NCBI GenBank assembly: GCA_902806015.1
Contig: CADCUZ010000010.1
Coordinates: forward strand, 1 to 17,428
Direction of reading: 5' to 3'
DNA: 17,428 bases
Source: an uncultured Rubrobacteraceae bacterium
GTDB taxonomy: Bacteria; Actinomycetota; Rubrobacteria; Rubrobacterales; Rubrobacteraceae
Below are positions 6,677 to 14,363 of the stretch, in pieces (the first letter of the stretch is position 1; each line of letters begins with the position of its first letter). Position numbers and translations under genes: made by a program. Under the pieces are notes generated by a model, which was given only the letters and a program-made list of their open reading frames with translations, made no database searches and was not told where the DNA came from.

Positions 6677-8362
6677 CTACGCCCCAGCGTCCGCCTGCAG
6701 CGAACGGGCACGGTTCACCGCAGCCGCCACCTCCTGCGCCCTCGGCAGGCTCATCTGCCCGGGGTGTCCCCGGCGTTGGCCCAGGGCCTCGAGCCCGCCT
6801 TCCGAGACGGCCGCCAACGCCTCCTCGACCATCTCCCCAAGCCCCCGGTCTCCGCCCGCCGCGAAGCGGCCGATGATGCGGGCCGCGGCCTCCGTCTGGC
6901 CCGCCTCGGCAAGCTGCTCCACGGAGGAGAGGTCCACTCGCTCCCGGCCGAGCTCGACCGTGTGCAAGCCCCTTCCCCTGGCCGTCTCCCGTTTGCCACG
7001 TCGGAGGTCCAGAGAGCCCGCCCGCAGGCGGCGGGGCCGCGGCGGCTTTATCTGCCGGTCTTCGAGGGGGGCGCGGGGCGGGAATCGCCCGACGACCTCT
7101 CGCGCTCTTCCCGTGGCGTCCGACGCCGCGTAGTCTTCCAGCAGGATCACGCGGTCCGCCACGTCCAGGTAGTCGCCGACCCCGCCCACCACGACCACCG
7201 TCGAGACGCCCAAAGAGAGGTAGAGCGGGCGTACCAGGTGGATAAACGGGCTTATGGGCTCGCGGCGGACGAGCTCGCGCATCCTCTCGTCCCGGACCAT
7301 GAAGTTCGTGGCGCTCGTGTCCTCGTCGACCAGGAGCAAGGAGGTGCCAACCTCCAGAGCCTCCGCGATGTTCGCCCCCTGGGAGGTCGAGCCGGAGGCG
7401 TTGGGGGAGGAGAAATCTTCCGTAGATCTTCCGCCCGGCAACGCCCCGATCATGGCCGAGATGTCCACCCCCGCAACGCTCCTGCCGTCCTCCGCCCTGA
7501 CCTTGACCGCGTCTCCCCGCGCGACCACGAGCTCCCGGCCGTCCCCCGGCGCGTGGTCGTAGACCCCCCACGAGAGCGCCTGGAGCAGCGTGCTCTTCCC
7601 GTGAAATCCGCCCCCCGCGACCAGCGTGACCCCCTCGGGGATCCCCATGCCCGTCACCGCGCCCCTGTTCGGGAGCCGTACCCGAACCCGAAACTCCTCC
7701 GGGCTCCGGAACGGCACCGCGCCTTCCCGCAGGGGCCGGTCGGTCGCCCCGCTCTCCCGCGGCAGCACGGCCCCGTCGCCGACGAACGCCACGAGGCCGA
7801 GGGAGGGGAGCAGATCCCGCAGGTGGTTCGCGTCCTCTATGGTCTTGACGTGAAGCCCGGCTCGGTCCAGATCTACGCCCTCCGGCTTCAGCGCCCGGCC
7901 CACTACCTGCGGCAGTTCCTCGAGCAGCACGACGCGGGCCGCCTGGCCGTCCACGCTGCGTCCCCGGGCCGGAAGCCCGACGGCCATCCTGGCCTCGACG
8001 TGATCCTGTTCGACGACCATCGAGGTGCGGGGGAGCACCTTCTGGGAGGGGTGCTGTATCTCCACCCTCCCGCTACCGCCCGAGCCACGGTCGCCGCGCA
8101 CGACGTCTCGGACGGCCCGATCCGCCTCTCGCGTCAGAAAATCCTCGAAGGCGACCCGCCGGACCGGGTTTTCGAAGAGGGCCGGGTCGAAGCCGTTCTC
8201 CCTCGTCCGGACCCGGATCAGGGACGGCGGGGCGAACGGGTCGCGTTGCACGTTGTCCACGAAGAGCGTGAAGTCGTCGAACTCAAAGGAGCCGGAGATG
8301 TCCTTGTAGGCGCCGTAACCCTTGCGGTCGATGCGGTCGAGGGCGGATACGAGGCGCTTCAT
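6677..8362 (-). CDS. Predicted ATPase of the ABC class (COG3044-type)
   Basis: 561 residues matching the soluble ABC-class ATPase family of unknown function (PF09818, COG3044, from memory). The N-terminus KGYGAYKDISGSFEFDDFTL is characteristic of the family. Walker A is GGGFHGKST (Lys256), the signature-like loop is GSTSQGAN, and Walker B is LLLVDEDTSATNFMVRD (Asp346, Glu347). There are no membrane segments and only one nucleotide-binding domain, so it is not a transporter on its own. The Cys- and His-poor C-terminal tail after about 450 is basic, then helical. The ATG has no clear ribosome site. It lies 139 nt downstream of trpS and 57 nt upstream of the phosphatidyltransferase, same strand. 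Function unknown; nucleic-acid binding has been suspected for relatives. Confidence 0.88.
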   Translation of the reverse strand: MKRLVSALDRIDRKGYGAYKDISGSFEFDDFTLFVDNVQRDPFAPPSLIRVRTRENGFDPALFENPVRRVAFEDFLTREADRAVRDVVRGDRGSGGSGRVEIQHPSQKVLPRTSMVVEQDHVEARMAVGLPARGRSVDGQAARVVLLEELPQVVGRALKPEGVDLDRAGLHVKTIEDANHLRDLLPSLGLVAFVGDGAVLPRESGATDRPLREGAVPFRSPEEFRVRVRLPNRGAVTGMGIPEGVTLVAGGGFHGKSTLLQALSWGVYDHAPGDGRELVVARGDAVKVRAEDGRSVAGVDISAMIGALPGGRSTEDFSSPNASGSTSQGANIAEALEVGTSLLLVDEDTSATNFMVRDERMRELVRREPISPFIHLVRPLYLSLGVSTVVVVGGVGDYLDVADRVILLEDYAASDATGRAREVVGRFPPRAPLEDRQIKPPRPRRLRAGSLDLRRGKRETARGRGLHTVELGRERVDLSSVEQLAEAGQTEAAARIIGRFAAGGDRGLGEMVEEALAAVSEGGLEALGQRRGHPGQMSLPRAQEVAAAVNRARSLQADAGA

Positions 8363-8386
8363 TGAATTGTGAGCGCCGGTCCGGGT

Positions 8387-8405
8387 GCGGCCGATGATCG
8401 GCCGC
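8387..8405. repeat. Inverted repeat between trpS and the ABC-class ATPase
   Basis: GCGGCCGAT (8387-8395) and ATCGGCCGC (8397-8405) are exact reverse complements around one G, in the 139-nt gap. It lies 24 nt ahead of the ATPase start on the minus strand. With a one-base centre it is better suited to being a protein-binding site than an RNA hairpin. The rest of the gap shows nothing recognisable. Confidence 0.4.
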
Positions 8406-8501
8406 GGTCCGGTCGCGGGGTCCGGCTTGCGGGCGTCTCGGGCTCTCGGCGGCGAGCCTGGCCCCGAAGGTAAGGCGACTCATCCACCCGGGGCACCCTA
8501 T

Positions 8502-9494
8502 CTAGTCCAGGCCCATCCTGGCCCAGGCGTCGCGCAGGGTAGGTCGGGCGACCTTGCGGGCCCGCTCGGCGCCGGACTCCAGCAGGTCGTCGAGTTTTTT
8601 CGGGTTGTCGAGGAGATTCAACGCCCGCTCGCGGACGGGGGCGAGCGCCTCGACGACCACCTCGCCGAGGTCCTTCTTGAGGTCGCCGTAGCCCTTGCCC
8701 TCGTAGTCGGCCTCGATGTCGGGGACGGGGCGGCCGGTGGCGGCGGCGTACATGTCCAAAAGGTTGGCGATGGCCGGTTTGTCCGGGGAGGCTGTTATCT
8801 CGGAGCCGGAGTCGGTCTTTGCGCGCCGGATCTTGCGCCGCACCGTGTCCGGGTCGTCGAGGATCGCCACGTAGCTGCCCGGCACGGCGGAGCTCTTGCT
8901 CATCTTGGATGTGGGATCGTCGAGCGCCATGACCCGCGCTCCGGTCTTCAAGATCATGGGCTCAGGCACGACGAAGGTCTCGCCGTAGAGGTTGTTGAAC
9001 CGGCGCGCGAGCGTCCGCGTGAGCTCCAGGTGCTGGCGCTGGTCCTCCCCGACGGGGACCAGGTGCGCGTTGTAGAGGAGGATGTCGGCCGCCATGAGCA
9101 CTGGGTAGTCGAAGAGCCCACCGCTTGCGGAGTCCGCGCCGCCCTTCTGCACCTTGTCCTTGAACTGGGTCATGCGCGAGAGCTCGCCGACCTTCGCGAT
9201 GCAGTTCAGGAGCCAGGCGAGCTCGGCGTGCTCGGAGACGCGGCTCTGGCGGAAGACGACGGACTTCCCGGGGTCGATGCCGGAGGCCAGGTAGATCGCG
9301 GCTGCCTCCCGGATCTTCTGCCTCAGCACATTCGGGTCCTGCGGCACGGTGAGTACGTGCAGGTCCACCACGCAGAAAAAATTCTCGTGGTCGTCCTGGA
9401 TCTCGACCCAATTCTTTAAGGCACCGAGGTAGTTGCCAACGGTGAGGTTGCCGCTCGGCTGTATGCCGCTGAATACTCTTTGTCTGCCTTGCAT
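8502..9494 (-). CDS. trpS: Tryptophanyl-tRNA synthetase
   Basis: 330 residues, the normal length for bacterial TrpRS, a class I aminoacyl-tRNA synthetase that charges tRNA-Trp. The N-terminal FSGIQPSGNLTVGNYLGAL contains the HIGH-equivalent (Gly-Asn at 20-21), GLFDYPVLMAADILLY and VPVGEDQRQHLELTR are the tryptophan and AMP-binding stretches, and SKMSKS (Lys197-Ser201) is the KMSKS loop. The gene is intact. The start ATG 9494 has no Shine-Dalgarno sequence; instead a TAGAAT box sits 6 nt upstream on the same strand, suggesting a leaderless mRNA. First gene of the minus-strand run. The upstream region is a dehydrogenase pseudogene. Confidence 0.97.
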   Translation of the reverse strand: MQGRQRVFSGIQPSGNLTVGNYLGALKNWVEIQDDHENFFCVVDLHVLTVPQDPNVLRQKIREAAAIYLASGIDPGKSVVFRQSRVSEHAELAWLLNCIAKVGELSRMTQFKDKVQKGGADSASGGLFDYPVLMAADILLYNAHLVPVGEDQRQHLELTRTLARRFNNLYGETFVVPEPMILKTGARVMALDDPTSKMSKSSAVPGSYVAILDDPDTVRRKIRRAKTDSGSEITASPDKPAIANLLDMYAAATGRPVPDIEADYEGKGYGDLKKDLGEVVVEALAPVRERALNLLDNPKKLDDLLESGAERARKVARPTLRDAWARMGLD

Positions 9495-9500
9495 AACCCG

Positions 9501-9506
9501 ATTCTA
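9501..9506 (-). promoter_or_regulatory. -10 box of trpS, implying a leaderless transcript
   Basis: On the minus strand TAGAAT ends exactly 6 nt before the ATG of trpS, placing the expected transcription start on the A of the start codon. No ribosome-binding site is visible in the 6 nt. A clear -35 hexamer is not seen. No room exists for a tRNA-sensing leader (T-box). Confidence 0.4.
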
Positions 9507-9550
9507 GCAAAATGGCCCCGGGGTCCCACCCGGGCCCCCGCGGCGCTTCT

Positions 9551-10113
9551 TGCTCGGTCGTCGCGGGCAAAGAGGGTGACGGCGCCCTGGCGCACCGGCC
9601 TCACGTCGAGACGGGCCACGTTGACGTGCGGGGGCAGGGTGACGACCCAGCGCACGCACTCGGCGACGCCCTCGGGGGTGAGCGGGGGGTGATCGCGCCG
9701 TACAACGCCTTAGCCTTCGCCTGGTCGCCCTCGAGGCGCACGAGGGCGACCTCGGCGCGCGCACTGCCCCCGGCATGACCTCCGTGACCAGCACGTCCTC
9801 GCCCAAAGGCTCCAAACGCAAGCTTCCGAAGACGGCGTGGGGCCCCAAACTTGGCCGCGCTGTGGCCGGCGCCGTTGGCCTACGCTCCCGTACCCGCCGA
9901 GCCCCTCCGCCCACGAGGCGAACCCTTCTACGGAGCGCTTATCGGTGACGTCCAGCTCTTTGGCGTGACCCCCGATCTCAACGGCCAGGGGCTCGATACG
10001 ATCTTTACGCCAGGCGCCGAGGGCGAACTTGAAGCCGCCCTAGGCGCTCGCGCCGTCCCCGCCCCGATCCCGGACGACGCCCCGGTAACCACCGCCAGTC
10101 CCTTGTCGGGCAT
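9551..10113 (-). pseudogene. Short-chain dehydrogenase/reductase, multiply frameshifted and deleted
   Basis: From ATG 10113, behind GGGAGG, the minus strand encodes MPDKGLAVVTGASSGIGAGTARA, the classical SDR cofactor motif TGxxxGxG. The frame is lost near 10033-10048 and resumes as GFKFALGAWRKDRIEPLAVEIG, ELDVTDKRSVEGFASWAEGL. Near 9850-9880 the central part, with the NNAG motif and the Tyr-x3-Lys catalytic pair, is missing. Then LRLEPLGEDVLVTEVMPGAV appears, shifts to AEVALVRLEGDQAKAKALYGAIT, and shifts again near a C-run (about 9680) to PEGVAECVRWVVTLPPHVNVARLDVRP. At least four lesions and no catalytic residues: not functional. Resembles the YdfG-like NADP-dependent subgroup. The normal stop is also lost, so the last frame runs on into trpS. 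Confidence 0.8.
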
Positions 10114-10137
10114 CTGCTCCCTCCCCGTCGATCTACT

Positions 10138-10174
10138 GGCAGGACCGGTGCGGCGGTGGCGGCGGGGTCCTGCC
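10138..10174. repeat. Hairpin-forming inverted repeat in a divergent intergenic region
   Basis: GGCAGGACC (10138-10146) and GGTCCTGCC (10166-10174) are exact inverted repeats with a 19-nt G-rich loop. They lie in the 171-nt gap between two divergent pseudogenes (dehydrogenase and phosphatase). The gap otherwise shows only a ribosome-site-like GGAAAGGAG at about 10244-10252. Role unknown; perhaps a relic of a shared regulatory site. Confidence 0.35.
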
Positions 10175-10284
10175 CCGCGGCGCAATTCTTATACGGGTGG
10201 ACGGGGTGGACGTGCCAACCGGTGTATGCTTGCGGCCTGTGATGGAAAGGAGTACGCGGGTGGCTTACGGAAGAAGCATCCCGA

Positions 10285-11964
10285 TTGGTGGGGCGGGTGC
10301 CTGACCTCGTCCTCGGGCCCTTGCTGCGCTACGCCGACGCGTCCGAGGCCACCGTCTGGGTCGAGACGGACGTCCCCTGCGAGGTCACGGTCTCCACGGG
10401 GGACGGGGGGGGGTCGGTCTGTCGCGAACGTTCGGCGTGGGCGGGCACCATTACGCCCTCGTCCGCATGTCGGGCCTGGAGCCCGGGAAGACCTACGACT
10501 ACGAGGTTTTGCTCGACGGGGCCCTGGTCTGGCCCGAGCCCGGCTCGCCCTTTCCCCGAGCCGCATTCGCACCCTGGGGGAAGGGGAACCCGTCAAGCTG
10601 GTCTTCGGCTCGTGCCGCATCTCCGCCCCCCACGAACCGCCCCACACCCTGGGCCCCGAGGACGACGAGCGCGGCCTCGGGGTTGACGCCCTGTACTCGA
10701 CGGCAATGAGGCTGCGCGACGAGCCCGCCGGGGGGTTGCCGCACGCCCTCGTCCTGCTGGGGGACCAGATCTACGCGCACAAACCCCCCTTCGACACCCT
10801 GGACTTTATCCGCTCCCGCCGCGACACGAGCGCCGCCCCGGGTGAGGTCGTCGCGGACTTCGTGGAGTACGCACGCCTGTACCGCGACGCCTGGGGGGAC
10901 CCCGCGATCCGCTGGCTCCTCTCCACGGTCCCTTGCGCCATGATCTTCGACGACCACGAGGTCGGCGACGACTGGAACGTCTCGGCCGCCTGGGTCGAGG
11001 AGGTTCGCCACCAACCCCACTGGAACGCCCAGATCGCCGGCGGTCACGTCTCCTACCTGGTCTACCAGCACCCCGGAAACCTCTCCCCGCAGGAGCTGCA
11101 GGACAACGACCTGTACGCCGAAATAAGGGCCACCGAAGGGCCACCGACGACGCCTGGCCCCTCCTGCGCGACGCCCACCGCTCGCACCGGGACTCGACGG
11201 TGGCGCGCTGTAGCTTCTGCCGCGACCTCGGAAACGTCCGACTTCTCGCGATCGACTCCCGGGGCGGAAGGGTGCTGGATGAGGGCCGACGCTCCATGTT
11301 CGACGCCGGCGAGTGGGCCTGGATAGAGGGCAGAGCCACCGGCGGCTTCGACCACCTCCTCCTGGGCACCTCCCTACCCCTGATGCTCGAGCCGGGGATG
11401 CATCACCTCCAGGCCTGGAACGAAAAACTCTGCTCCGGCGCCTGGGGAAGACGCGCCGCGAAGTGGGCCGAGGACCTGCGCCGCTCCCAGGACCTGGACC
11501 ACTGGGCCTCCTTCCACGCCTCCTTCGGCAAAATGGTCGGCACGATCCGGTCCGTAGTCGCCGGAGAGCGCGGCGCCCCACCTTCGACCGTCCTCGTCCT
11601 CTCCGGCGACGTCCACCACGGCTACCTCGCCGAAGCGAGCCTCAATGGTGCGAAACCCGTCAGCCGCGTCTACCAGCCGTCTGCTCCCCCCTCCGCAACG
11701 CCCTCCCCGGCAAGAAGTCGCGCCTCCAGTCCGCGGCCTGGAGCAGGGGCGCCGCCCGCACCGGAAGCCCGCTCTCCCGCCTGGCCGGCGTAGAGCCCGA
11801 AGCCCTCGCCTGGCGCCTAACCCACGAGGAGCCCTTCTTCGACAACCAGGTCGCCACCCTGGAGCTCGACGGGCCCGGCCGCCACCATCACCTTCGAGAA
11901 GGCCGTCCTCGGCGCTTCTGGGGAGCCGCACCTGGAGAGGCTATACCCATGCCATCTTGCGTGA
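10285..11964 (+). pseudogene. PhoD-like metallophosphatase (alkaline phosphatase D family), five frameshifts
   Basis: Joining frames reconstructs a protein of about 550 residues. N-terminal PDLVLGPLLRYADASEATVWVE; then HHYALVRMSGLEPGKTYDYEV (fibronectin-like entry domain); LVFGSCRISAPHE; ALVLLGDQIYAH; MIFDDHEVGDDWN (metal ligands); FCRDLGNVRLLAIDSRGGRVL; FDHLLLGTSLPLML; VLVLSGDVHHGYLAEA; C-terminal VCSPLRNALPG and FDNQVATLELDG. Frame changes lie at a G9 tract (10405-10413), at about 10545-10570, at an 11-bp tandem duplication (11126-11147), near 11680 (one base missing in a VYQAVCSP-like stretch), and near 11876. The last frame ends at TGA 11962-11964. TTG 10285 is a possible start; the true start is unclear. 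All metal motifs survive, so decay is recent. Confidence 0.82.
11126..11147 (+). repeat. 11-bp tandem duplication that frameshifts the PhoD-like gene
   Basis: AGGGCCACCGA occurs twice in a row (11126-11136, 11137-11147). With one copy removed, the frame reads directly from AEIRATDDAW into PLLRDAHRSHRD, restoring the family sequence. This is the signature of replication slippage and explains one of the gene's frameshifts exactly. Confidence 0.85.
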
Positions 11965-12098
11965 CGCTCTACCCAGCGGCCGGAACGCGACCGCGAGAGA
12001 CAGCCCTGAGAAGCGCGCAAAGAGGCTGGCCCCTTTTGGAGGCCGCCAGCCCTCAGCCGTTAGCCTTTTGCGGGCGTATTCGACCCCAGCAGATCGCT

Positions 12099-12815
12099 TT
12101 AGCGGGCCTGCGCAGTCTCTATCTCCCGCGCCGCCTCCACGACTAGATCCGCCAGCCTCTCGCCCGGGTGTTCGCCCAGCCGCGAGATCGGACCGCTGGC
12201 GCACACAGCCGCCCTGAGGCCCCCGTTGGGGCCGAAGACCGGTGCGCTCACGCTCGCCACGCCGGCCTCCCGCTCGGCCACGCTCTCCGCCCACCCCTGG
12301 GCCCGGATCTCCGCAAGATCCCCCGCGTCCGGCCCGCCGTCGGCCCCTTCCGACCACACCCGTAGCACCTTGCCCCCGGAGCCGTGCCCCAGCGGAAGCA
12401 CCGCGCCAACGGGCACCGCGTCCCTCAAGCCCCCGCCCGTCCGCTCCACGGAGGCCACGCACACCCGGCGGTCCCCCTCCTTTACGTAGAGCTGCGTGCT
12501 CTCCCCGGTCCTGTCCCGCAACGCCTCAAGGACCGGCGTGGCGGCCCCGACCAAAGCCGACCCCACCGCCCCGCCCCCCCAACTCAGCAACCGCAGCCCG
12601 AGAAGGTAACGGCCGCCCTCCCGCGCCACGAGGCCGTGCGCCTCCAGCGCCGACAACAGCCTGTACGCCGTCGGACGCGCCAACCCCGTGCCCCGCACCA
12701 CCCCGGCCAGGCTCGCCGGCCCGTCCTCGGCCAGAAAGGATAGAATCCCAACCGCCTTGTCCAAAACCCCAACCCCGGTCTTGCCCACGGTCCGCACTTC
12801 TCCTATACTGTCCAT
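12099..12815 (-). CDS. IclR-family transcriptional regulator, NdgR/LtbR-like by position
   Basis: 238 residues. The N-terminal winged helix-turn-helix covers about residues 18-78 (LDKAVGILSFLAEDGPASLA, then LARPTAYRLLSALEAHGLV, YLLGLRLL). The rest is the IclR effector domain: TQLYVKEGDRRVCVASVE, PLGHGSGGKVLRVW, GVASVSAPVFGPNGGLRAAV. In Streptomyces and Corynebacterium an IclR protein (NdgR/LtbR) is divergent from leuCD and controls leucine and other amino-acid genes. Here the same arrangement is kept, with two methyltransferase genes placed between. Start ATG 12815 overlaps the operator-like repeats at 12813-12847, so autoregulation is likely. Orthology to NdgR is inferred from context; the ligand is not visible from sequence. 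Confidence 0.88.
   Translation of the reverse strand: MDSIGEVRTVGKTGVGVLDKAVGILSFLAEDGPASLAGVVRGTGLARPTAYRLLSALEAHGLVAREGGRYLLGLRLLSWGGGAVGSALVGAATPVLEALRDRTGESTQLYVKEGDRRVCVASVERTGGGLRDAVPVGAVLPLGHGSGGKVLRVWSEGADGGPDAGDLAEIRAQGWAESVAEREAGVASVSAPVFGPNGGLRAAVCASGPISRLGEHPGERLADLVVEAAREIETAQAR
12781..12809 (+). promoter_or_regulatory. Promoter of the methyltransferase-leuCD operon
   Basis: TTGCCC (12781-12786) and TATACT (12804-12809) are separated by exactly 17 bp, a good sigma-70-type promoter. Expected transcription start is near 12816, giving a leader of about 50 nt. The promoter lies inside the 5' end of the divergent IclR gene and abuts the repeats at 12813-12847. Confidence 0.55.
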
Positions 12816-12847
12816 ATGCTAAACATTGTGTCTCATATGTTGAAACA
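12813..12847. promoter_or_regulatory. Tandem direct repeats between IclR and operon, probable IclR operator
   Basis: CATATGCTAAACA (12813-12825) and CATATGTTGAAACA (12834-12847) are near-identical repeats 21 bp apart, two helical turns, so a regulator would bind them on the same DNA face. The imperfect dyad TGTGTC-N9-GAAACA (12827-12847) overlaps. The block spans the expected plus-strand transcription start and the IclR start codon, well placed to repress both directions. It is AT-rich against the GC-rich surroundings. Confidence 0.5.
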
Positions 12848-12867
12848 AAACAAGGGGCGGCGGTAGC

Positions 12868-13653
12868 TTGGCGCGCGAGTGGAACGCGGTCGCGTACGAG
12901 GACCTCTCCTCCCCGCAGACCCGGTGGGGGGCAGAGTTTCTGGGCCGCCTGGAGTTGGGGGGCGACGAGAACGCCATCGATGCGGGGTGCGGAACCGGGA
13001 AGGTGACGGGGCTGCTTCTGGAGAGACTGCCCCGGGGGACGGTGCTCGCGGTGGACGGCTCGCGGGCGATGGTCGAGGCCGCGAGGGATAGGTTCGCGGG
13101 GGAGCCGCGGGTTCGGGTGGAGCGGCAGGATCTGCTGGAGCTTGCGGTCGAGAGACCCGTAGACTTGGTCTTCTCTACCGCGACCTTTCATTGGATAATG
13201 GATCACGAGCGCCTCTTCGGCCGCCTCGCGCGCGCCCTGAAGTCGGGGGGGAAATTGGCAGCCCAGTGCGGCGGCGAGGGGAACATTTCCCGGGCGACGC
13301 GCGCCACGCGGGAGGTCATGGAACGGGAGCGTTTCCGCCCCTTCTTCGAGGGCTGGGACGACGACAAGAACTACGCCGGGGCCGGCAAGACCAAAGAGCG
13401 TCTGGAGAGTGCCGGGTTCGAGGGCGTGGAGACCTGGTTGCACGAGGAGCTGACGGGGTTCGGGTCGGTCGGGGAGCTGGCGCGTTTCCTCGCGACCGTC
13501 GTTCTCGGTGGGCACCTGCAGAGGCTGCCCGAGGGAGAGAGGGAGCCCTTCGCCGGGGCGGTGGCGGGGGAGATAGTGGCGGCGCACGGCGAGCCGCTCC
13601 TCGACTACGTCCGGCTGAACATGACGGCGACCCGATTCGGGGGGGCCGCGTGA
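12868..13653 (+). CDS. Class I SAM-dependent methyltransferase, trans-aconitate methyltransferase-like
   Basis: 261 residues from TTG 12868, with AAGGGG about 10 nt upstream. The start MAREWNAVAYEDLSSPQTRW resembles the DWN...Y...R opening of Tam-type enzymes. Motif I is AIDAGCGTGKV (36-46), followed by the ribose-binding acidic strand VLAVDGSRAMVEAA, then FSTATFHWIMDHERLFGRLARALKSGG, as in trans-aconitate 2-methyltransferases and their relatives. Tam methylates a carboxylate of trans-aconitate; the yeast homologue Tmt1 also methylates 3-isopropylmalate (known). Being first gene of an operon with leuC and leuD makes isopropylmalate or a related tricarboxylate or dicarboxylate a plausible substrate (inference). 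It overlaps the next gene by 4 nt (GTGA), implying translational coupling. The substrate could be something else entirely. Confidence 0.85.
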   Translation: MAREWNAVAYEDLSSPQTRWGAEFLGRLELGGDENAIDAGCGTGKVTGLLLERLPRGTVLAVDGSRAMVEAARDRFAGEPRVRVERQDLLELAVERPVDLVFSTATFHWIMDHERLFGRLARALKSGGKLAAQCGGEGNISRATRATREVMERERFRPFFEGWDDDKNYAGAGKTKERLESAGFEGVETWLHEELTGFGSVGELARFLATVVLGGHLQRLPEGEREPFAGAVAGEIVAAHGEPLLDYVRLNMTATRFGGAA

Positions 13654-14363
13654 CCGTCGGGGCGCTCTTCGACGGGGCGGCCGGCGGCTACGACGAGGCC
13701 CACCGGCGGCTCGTCCCAGGCCGCGATGGGCTCTACGCGGCGTTGCTCGAGGGCCTGCCGTTCGGGACGAACGAGCCGGTAAGGGTTCTGGACCTCGGGG
13801 CCGGGACGGGGCTCTTGAGCGCCGTGATAGCCGGGCGGTTCCCGTGCGCCAGGATCACGCTAGTGGACCTCTCGGTTGAGATGCTGCGCGTCGCGCGTCG
13901 GCGCTTCGCCCAGGAGCCTGAACGCTTCGAGTTCCGCGTGATGGATTTCGCCCGCAAGGGCCTGCCCGGCGGTTACGACCTCGTCGCGTCGGCGCTCTCC
14001 ATCCACCACCTCACCAACGGGGACAAGCGCGAGCTCTTCGAGAAGGCCCACGGCGCCCTCGTTGCGGGCGGCCTCTTCGTCAACATGGACCAGGTGCTCG
14101 GCGAGACGCCAGAGGAGGAGGTGGGGTACGAGGAGTGGTGGGGCCGAAGCGTGCGCGAGGCGGGCGCCTCCGAGGAAGACCTCGCCGCCGCCTCCAGACG
14201 CATGAGGGCCGACAAGAACGCGACCCTGGCGGACCAGCTCCGGTGGCTGGAGGAGGCCGGGTTCGGGGACGTCGGGTGCCGGTACAAGGACCACCGCTTC
14301 GCGGTCTACGGGGGCCGCAAGAAGGCAGAAGAGTCGCACGACGGAAAGGACCGTGATGGGTAG
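13650..14363 (+). CDS. Class I SAM-dependent methyltransferase
   Basis: 237 residues from GTG 13650, inside the GTGA overlap with the previous stop. The N-terminus [22 protein letters not shown] is typical of small-molecule methyltransferases. Motif [13 protein letters not shown] is at 46-57, the acidic strand is [11 protein letters not shown], motif II is [24 protein letters not shown], and motif III is [19 protein letters not shown]. It is not a close copy of its neighbour, so this is not a simple recent duplication. The substrate is unknown. The end overlaps leuC by 8 nt; the ribosome site of leuC (GGAAAGGA, 14343-14350) lies within it. Confidence 0.85.
   Translation: MTVGALFDGAAGGYDEAHRRLVPGRDGLYAALLEGLPFGTNEPVRVLDLGAGTGLLSAVIAGRFPCARITLVDLSVEMLRVARRRFAQEPERFEFRVMDFARKGLPGGYDLVASALSIHHLTNGDKRELFEKAHGALVAGGLFVNMDQVLGETPEEEVGYEEWWGRSVREAGASEEDLAAASRRMRADKNATLADQLRWLEEAGFGDVGCRYKDHRFAVYGGRKKAEESHDGKDRDG

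Noticed and set aside
5346..7571. Long minus-strand open frame (741 codons) in another frame of the same region
   Set aside because: Arg-, Gly- and Pro-rich composition typical of an out-of-frame shadow of the same three genes.
5516..8365. Very long plus-strand open frame (949 codons) across the M42, pcs-like and ABC ATPase genes
   Set aside because: It is antisense to three genes with clear family motifs; long antisense frames are expected in GC-rich codon usage and its product is low-complexity with no recognisable domain.
9495..9550. T-box or trp leader upstream of trpS
   Set aside because: The promoter-like box is only 6 nt from the start codon and the upstream DNA is recognisable dehydrogenase remnant.
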